The notes beneath the pieces are model-generated. The model was not told the origin of the DNA. It saw only the letters and a list, made by a program, of their open reading frames with translations, and ran no database searches. Both the position numbers and the translations under genes were made by a program. 9,641 bases of DNA from Panacagrimonas sp. Its GTDB lineage: Bacteria > Pseudomonadota > Gammaproteobacteria > Nevskiales > Nevskiaceae. The stretch covers positions 1-9,641 of the forward strand of contig JAJFJX010000127.1 of assembly GCA_021773655.1 (NCBI GenBank), in the 5' to 3' direction. The stretch's first letter is position 1; each line of letters begins with the position of its first letter. Below, piece after piece: positions 6,072-9,641 of this stretch.

Positions 6072-6655
6072 CGAATTTCGCCTCTCAAACACTCGCGCAA
6101 CCGCGCAAGCCCTCGCCGCACTCTACTCTTTACCGTGCCCAGAGGTACTCCCAGCAGTTGAGCCAGCTCCAGATGAGTGTATCCCTCGTAATAAACCAGC
6201 AGCAAGGCCTGCTTCTCCTCCGGTCTGAGTTGCTCCATGCAGTCACTGAGCCGGTTCGACTCCTCCCGGTGAGACAACCATGCTGCACCGGGAAGTTCCG
6301 GAGAAACGAAGTGAAGCGGCGAATCCTGCTCGGCTTTCGACAATTCGACCTGAATCTGAGGCTCGGCCTGCCGTTCTCGCAGGAGGTCCAGGGCACGGTA
6401 TCTGGCAAGGGTCAACAGCCAGGTGAGCGCCGGCCCCCGCTCCGGCAGGTAGGTTTCGGATCGTTGCCAGACTTTCAGGAAGCAGTCCTGCAAGGCCTCC
6501 TGGGCCCATTCCGGGCGACGGAGAATCCGCAGCAGGACTCCATACAGATTCGGACTGCTGGCCACGTAAAGCTCTTCAAAAGCCTGTTGATCGCCCAGCG
6601 CCACGCGCTCGATCAGGTAAATCAGCCGGTCCGGATCGGGTTTCGGAAACGGCAT
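6068..6655 (-). CDS. ECF RNA polymerase sigma factor (SigK/RskA-partner type)
   Basis: A 195-aa group IV sigma factor that should direct RNA polymerase to a small regulon once released by its anti-sigma partner. Sigma region 2 spans about 22-94, with DQQAFEELY, the core-binding LLRILRRPEWAQEALQDCFLKVWQR block (41-65) and LTLARYRALDLLR (81-93). Region 4 spans about 137-190, with LRPEEKQALLLVYYEGYTH and the helix-turn-helix ELAQLLGVPLGTVKSRVRRGLARLR (163-187). Length is standard for the family. ATG at 6655 lies 11 bases after the acyl-CoA dehydrogenase stop and has no clear Shine-Dalgarno, so reinitiation from the upstream gene is likely. No autoregulatory GGAAC-type promoter was found by eye just upstream. 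The subgroup (SigK/ECF19-like) is inferred mainly from the RskA-like partner. Confidence 0.92.
   Translation of the reverse strand: MPFPKPDPDRLIYLIERVALGDQQAFEELYVASSPNLYGVLLRILRRPEWAQEALQDCFLKVWQRSETYLPERGPALTWLLTLARYRALDLLRERQAEPQIQVELSKAEQDSPLHFVSPELPGAAWLSHREESNRLSDCMEQLRPEEKQALLLVYYEGYTHLELAQLLGVPLGTVKSRVRRGLARLRECLRGEIR
6081..6086 (-). promoter_or_regulatory. Ribosome binding site GAGAGG for the anti-sigma gene
   Basis: On the minus strand GAGAGG lies nine bases before the ATG at 6071, inside the end of the sigma gene. It favours 6071 over the upstream in-frame ATG at 6092 and fits translational coupling of the pair. Confidence 0.6.
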
Positions 6656-6666
6656 CAGGCCCGGAT

Positions 6667-7839
6667 TCAGCCGCGGCGCTGGTCGAAACTGCGTCCGCAG
6701 ACCATCGACGCGATGGTATTGCGGAGAATTTCAGTCGTCCCACCACCCAGTGAAAAGCCGCGCGAGTCCCGCACCATGCGCTCCAGCGGAAACTCGCGGG
6801 TGTAGCCATAGTGCCCATGAATCTGCAGCGCCTCGCTGGTGACGCGCTGCACCATCTCGTTGGCGTAGAGCTTGGCGTAGGCCGCTTCCAGCGGGTCTGG
6901 AAATCCGTCCACCAGGTTGGTGGCGGCGCGGTAGATCATCAGCCGCGCGGCGTGGATCTGCGTGGCCATGTCGGCGATCTTCCACTGGATGCCCTGGAAC
7001 TCGCAGATCGGCCGTCCGAACTGCTGGCGCTCCAGCGAGTAGCTTTTAGCCAGTTCGTAGGCGCCCTGGGCCACGCCCAGGCACATCGCCGCGTTGCCCA
7101 CCCGCTCGGGACCGAAGGAACTCATCAGGCGCTTGAAGCTGCGCGTCGAATCAGGGTCGCCGGCCATGATCAGGTTTTCCGCCGGCACCCGGCAATGGTC
7201 GAAATACAGCTCGACCTCCGGCACGCCGCGACCGCCCATCTTCGGCGCCGGGTGGCCAATCTCGAAGCCCGGCGTGCCGCGCTCGACCATCAGCGCGCCG
7301 ATGCCGCGAGGCCCCTGGGTCTTGCCCCAGCGCGCAAACACGAAGACATGCGTGGCCAGGTGGCCACTGGTGCAGAAGGCTTTCTGTCCGTTGAGCACGA
7401 TGTGCTCGCCGTCGGGCGTCGCCGATGTGCTCATGTCGGTCATCGCCGACCCGGCGCCCGGTTCACTGATGCCGATAGCGAACAGGTGCTTGCCGCTCAC
7501 GCAGCCCGGCAACCAGCGGCGCTTCTGCTCTTCGCTGCCGAGGATGGCGACGGCGCGCGCCGGGCCATTGAGGGCCAGCTGCGTGACCAACGCGGTGTTG
7601 AAGCACACCCGCGCGACTTCCTCCAGCAGGATCGTGCCCTGGATCACCGGCGCACCCGCACCGCCGTATTCCTCGGGAATGACCAGGCCCAGATAACCCA
7701 GCTCGGCCAGAAGATCGCGATTTTCCTGCGGATACTCTTCCTGCTCGTCCCAGTACGCTGCCTTGGCGCGAAAAGCGCGTTCGGCCATGCGACGGGCGTC
7801 CTCGCGGAAGCTTTCGAAATCGGGAGAGAGTTGGAACAT
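6667..7839 (-). CDS. Acyl-CoA dehydrogenase with catalytic Glu at the isovaleryl/long-chain position
   Basis: A complete 390-aa flavoenzyme that should introduce the alpha,beta double bond into an acyl-CoA, passing electrons to ETF. Typical blocks are PEEYGGAG (55-62), the FAD/substrate motif GISEPGAGS (123-131), NGQKAFCTSG (150-159), REQ-like SLERQQFGRPI (268-278), a Q..HGHYGYTREFPLERMVRD segment (339-358) and GGGTTEILRN (365-374). At the MCAD-type catalytic position (the E of YEGT) there is Gly366. A Glu appears instead at 245 in PERVGNAAMCLG, which aligns with the Glu254 region of isovaleryl-CoA dehydrogenase. The enzyme is therefore probably active with the alternative base. ATG at 7839 follows a weak AAGAG. 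It lies 37 bases after the enoyl-CoA hydratase gene and 11 before the sigma gene. Substrate is unknown; branched or bulky acyl-CoA is plausible from the catalytic placement. Confidence 0.92.
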   Translation of the reverse strand: MFQLSPDFESFREDARRMAERAFRAKAAYWDEQEEYPQENRDLLAELGYLGLVIPEEYGGAGAPVIQGTILLEEVARVCFNTALVTQLALNGPARAVAILGSEEQKRRWLPGCVSGKHLFAIGISEPGAGSAMTDMSTSATPDGEHIVLNGQKAFCTSGHLATHVFVFARWGKTQGPRGIGALMVERGTPGFEIGHPAPKMGGRGVPEVELYFDHCRVPAENLIMAGDPDSTRSFKRLMSSFGPERVGNAAMCLGVAQGAYELAKSYSLERQQFGRPICEFQGIQWKIADMATQIHAARLMIYRAATNLVDGFPDPLEAAYAKLYANEMVQRVTSEALQIHGHYGYTREFPLERMVRDSRGFSLGGGTTEILRNTIASMVCGRSFDQRRG

Positions 7840-7876
7840 GTAGGGACTCTTACGGTGGAATCAGGAAGTGGGACGC

Positions 7877-8647
7877 TCAGCTACCCTTGAACTGAGGTTT
7901 GCGCTTTTCCCTGAAGGCGGCAGCGCCCTCCTGGTGGTCCTGGGTCTGCAACACCTCGTTCTGCACGTGGGTCTCCAGTTCCAGGAACTCCTCCAGGCTG
8001 GGACGGAACGCCCCGGCGAACAGCCGCTTGCCCATGGCCAGCGCAAACGTGGCCGAGGACGCCAGCTCTTCGGCCAGTACCATGGTGCGTGCTTCGAGCT
8101 GCTCGTCGGCCACGACCTCGTTGACCAGGCCCAGTTGCAGCGCCTCGGCAGCGCCGACCAGGCGCGCAGACAGCATCAGCTCCTTGGCCCGCAGCACCCC
8201 CATGTACTGGCTGAGGAAGTACGCAGCGCCGCCATCCGGCGCCAGGCCCACCTTCTTGAACACCAGGCTGAAGCGCGCGGTGTCCGAGGCGAGGATCAGA
8301 TCGCTGGCCAGTGCCAGGCTCCAGCCCACGCCGACCGTGGCGCCGCGCACCGCGCAGATCAGTGGCTTGTCGAGGTGCGCGAGCCCCAGGATGGCGCGAT
8401 GCGCTCGCTGGATGCGCGCGCGGCCGGCAGGCATGTCGAAGCCGGTCATGCTGCCGACGTCGGCGCCGGCACAGAAGGCGCGGCCTTCGCCGCACAGCAC
8501 CACCACCCGCACGCTGCGATCCAGCGTCAGTTCATGCGCAAACCCGGTGATCTGGTCCTTCATCTCTCCGGTGAGCGCGTTGAGGCGCTCTGGGCGCGCG
8601 AGCACGATGCGCGCGATTCCTCCACTACGTTCGAGCCGGACGGTCAT
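7877..8647 (-). CDS. PaaG-like enoyl-CoA hydratase/isomerase (crotonase fold)
   Basis: A complete 256-aa crotonase-superfamily protein acting on a CoA thioester. Oxyanion-hole blocks are AFCAGADV (57-64) and AVRGATVGVG (99-108). The C-terminus ends in AFREKRKPQFKG, as in PaaG-type isomerases. The two catalytic glutamates of classical enoyl-CoA hydratase are missing: Ser110 stands at the Glu144 position (GVGWSLAL) and Phe130 at the Glu164 position (FSLVFKKVGLAPDGG). Asp138 in LAPDGG matches the acidic residue used by PaaG-like enzymes. Double-bond isomerisation is thus more likely than simple hydration. The start at 8647 makes an ATGA overlap with the upstream dehydrogenase stop and has AGGGG (8656-8660) eight bases ahead. 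The frame remains open far upstream to 9193, but that part lies wholly within the dehydrogenase gene. Precise substrate is unknown. Confidence 0.9.
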   Translation of the reverse strand: MTVRLERSGGIARIVLARPERLNALTGEMKDQITGFAHELTLDRSVRVVVLCGEGRAFCAGADVGSMTGFDMPAGRARIQRAHRAILGLAHLDKPLICAVRGATVGVGWSLALASDLILASDTARFSLVFKKVGLAPDGGAAYFLSQYMGVLRAKELMLSARLVGAAEALQLGLVNEVVADEQLEARTMVLAEELASSATFALAMGKRLFAGAFRPSLEEFLELETHVQNEVLQTQDHQEGAAAFREKRKPQFKGS

Positions 8648-9641
8648 GAGGTCTTCCCCTGCGAGGCTGCGCCGAAGATGTATCCGGCGATGGTGTTCTT
8701 CTGCGTCTGCGTGGTGCCGCCGGTGATGGTAAGCATGCGCACGTCGCGCACCATGCGCTCCAGCGGCAGCGCCCCGAAGTAGCCGTAGCCGCCGAACATC
8801 TGCTGGCACTGCAGGGTGACCTTCTGCGCCATTTCGGTGGCCTGCACTTTGGCGATGGACGACAGGCAGGGATCCGGCCGGCCCGCATCGACCAGCGCCA
8901 GCGCCTTGTAGCAGAGGCAGCGTGCGGCTTCGATCTCGATGAGCATGTCGGCCATCATCCAGCGCAGACCCTGCATCTCGCACAGCTTCTGGCCGAACTG
9001 CTCGCGCACCATCATGTAGTCGCGCGCCAGATCGAAGGCGCCTTCGGCGACGCCCAGGGCCATCACGCCCATACCCACGCGAGTCCCGTTGTAGATGTTC
9101 AACGGCTGCACGAAGCCGCGTGAATGCCCGGCCTCGCCGAGCGTGACGACATTGCTCGCCGGCACGCGCACCTGATCGAAGAACAGCTCGCACTCCGAGG
9201 CGCCACGCACGCCCATCTTGTTTTCCAGTCGGTGCACGGTGACACCGGGACGGTCGCGTTCGACCAGAATCGTGCCGATGCCACGCGCGCCGGTGCCGGG
9301 CGCAAAACGCGCATACACCAGGTGCATGTCGGCGCGATCGCCAAAGGTCGTGAAGATCTTCTGCCCGTTGACGATGTAGTCGTCGCCATCGCGCGTGGCC
9401 GTCGTGCGGATGGCGGTGCCGTCGGAGCCGGCCTGCGGCTCGGTCCAGGCGATGCTGATTTCCAGCTCGCCTTTGACGACTTTCGGCAGCAGTCGCGCGC
9501 GCAGCGCAGCCGGCGCGTGGTTGGCGATGATCCGCGGCGACACGTTCTGGTCGTGCACGATCAGGGCGGTGAGCATGTCAACCTTGGCGATTTCCTCCAC
9601 CACCAGATAGGTGCTGACCAGCCCCGCGCCGCTGCCGCCGT
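8644..9641 (-). CDS. Acyl-CoA dehydrogenase lacking both usual catalytic Glu positions, 5' truncated by window edge
   Basis: An acyl-CoA dehydrogenase-family protein whose N-terminus lies beyond the window; 331 residues are visible. The frame is open from the edge (GGSGAGLVSTYLVVEEIAK), so the GTG at 9603 is not the start. Counting from the codon at 9603, conserved blocks are the FAD motif AWTEPQAGSDG (52-62), VNGQKIFTT (78-86), ENKMGVRGASECEL (127-140), VREQFGQKL (199-207), MFGGYGYFGALPLERMVRD (269-287) and TGGTTQTQKN (294-303). The MCAD-type catalytic position is Gly295. The isovaleryl-type position is Thr174 (NGTRVGMG). Neither Glu is present, so it may be a non-catalytic partner subunit, use another base, or do a different reaction. 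It is first in view of a minus-strand operon with the PaaG-like gene and a second dehydrogenase. Confidence 0.9.
   Translation of the reverse strand, partial: GGSGAGLVSTYLVVEEIAKVDMLTALIVHDQNVSPRIIANHAPAALRARLLPKVVKGELEISIAWTEPQAGSDGTAIRTTATRDGDDYIVNGQKIFTTFGDRADMHLVYARFAPGTGARGIGTILVERDRPGVTVHRLENKMGVRGASECELFFDQVRVPASNVVTLGEAGHSRGFVQPLNIYNGTRVGMGVMALGVAEGAFDLARDYMMVREQFGQKLCEMQGLRWMMADMLIEIEAARCLCYKALALVDAGRPDPCLSSIAKVQATEMAQKVTLQCQQMFGGYGYFGALPLERMVRDVRMLTITGGTTQTQKNTIAGYIFGAASQGKTS

Noticed and set aside
6071..6092. Longer anti-sigma start at 6092
   Set aside because: It adds seven residues inside the sigma gene. The start at 6071 has GAGAGG at good spacing and an ATGA overlap.
6811..7890. 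Long open frame on the plus strand (359 codons)
   Set aside because: It is antisense to the acyl-CoA dehydrogenase, has His/Arg/Gln-rich composition typical of GC-rich antisense frames and shows no family motif.
7868..8782. Long open frame on the plus strand (304 codons)
   Set aside because: It is antisense to the PaaG-like gene and part of the dehydrogenase. The composition is artefact-like and there is no motif or ribosome binding site.
8648..9193. Upstream extension of the PaaG-like reading frame to 9193
   Set aside because: This stretch is a frame-shifted shadow of the dehydrogenase. ATG at 8647 has a good AGGGG site, an ATGA overlap and the correct crotonase N-terminus.

Overview
The window is GC-rich, densely coding bacterial chromosome. 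Gene content and motif style point to a proteobacterium, most likely a gammaproteobacterium that stores medium-chain polyhydroxyalkanoate (PHA). Evidence for this is a class II-type PHA synthase tail coupled to a Pseudomonas-type PHA depolymerase, several fatty-acid CoA-thioester genes, and a REP-like intergenic palindrome. No ribosomal or taxonomic marker is present, so the genus is not assigned. There are no tRNA or rRNA genes, CRISPR arrays, insertion sequences or phage genes.

Plus strand, first block (1-2599): the 3' end of a PHA synthase gene (phaC), the intracellular PHA depolymerase gene phaZ joined to it by an ATGA overlap, and a 378-residue cysteine-nucleophile hydrolase. The third gene sits where phaC2 lies in the classical Pseudomonas phaC1-phaZ-phaC2 operon. 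Its sequence instead mixes features of intracellular PHB depolymerases and PHA synthases.

Spacer 2600-2816: 217 bases unusually rich in dyad symmetry. It holds a 12-bp stem-loop, an overlapping REP-like hairpin, two operator-like inverted repeats around a weak candidate promoter, and a third short hairpin. It separates the pha genes from the next transcription unit.

Plus strand, second block (2817-5122): a class I adenylate-forming acyl-CoA ligase with a strong ribosome binding site and a GTG start. It overlaps by one base (TGATG) a nitroreductase-family flavoprotein gene. A structured 115-base spacer (5123-5237) separates this block from the convergent genes that follow.

Minus strand block (9641 down to 5238), in transcription order: a 5'-truncated acyl-CoA dehydrogenase, a PaaG-like enoyl-CoA hydratase/isomerase, a second acyl-CoA dehydrogenase, an ECF sigma factor and its RskA-type anti-sigma factor. 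Junctions are an ATGA overlap, a 37-base gap, an 11-base gap and another ATGA overlap, so all five could share one mRNA. The regulators therefore sit at the tail of a beta-oxidation-like operon.

Taken together, the window links acyl-CoA formation (ligase), oxidation and isomerisation (dehydrogenases, PaaG-like enzyme) and storage or mobilisation of hydroxyacyl units (pha genes). An extracytoplasmic-function regulator pair is wired into the catabolic unit. The most unusual features are the hybrid third pha gene, the absence of both classical catalytic glutamate positions in one dehydrogenase, the loss of both hydratase glutamates in the crotonase-fold protein, and the placement of the sigma/anti-sigma pair.
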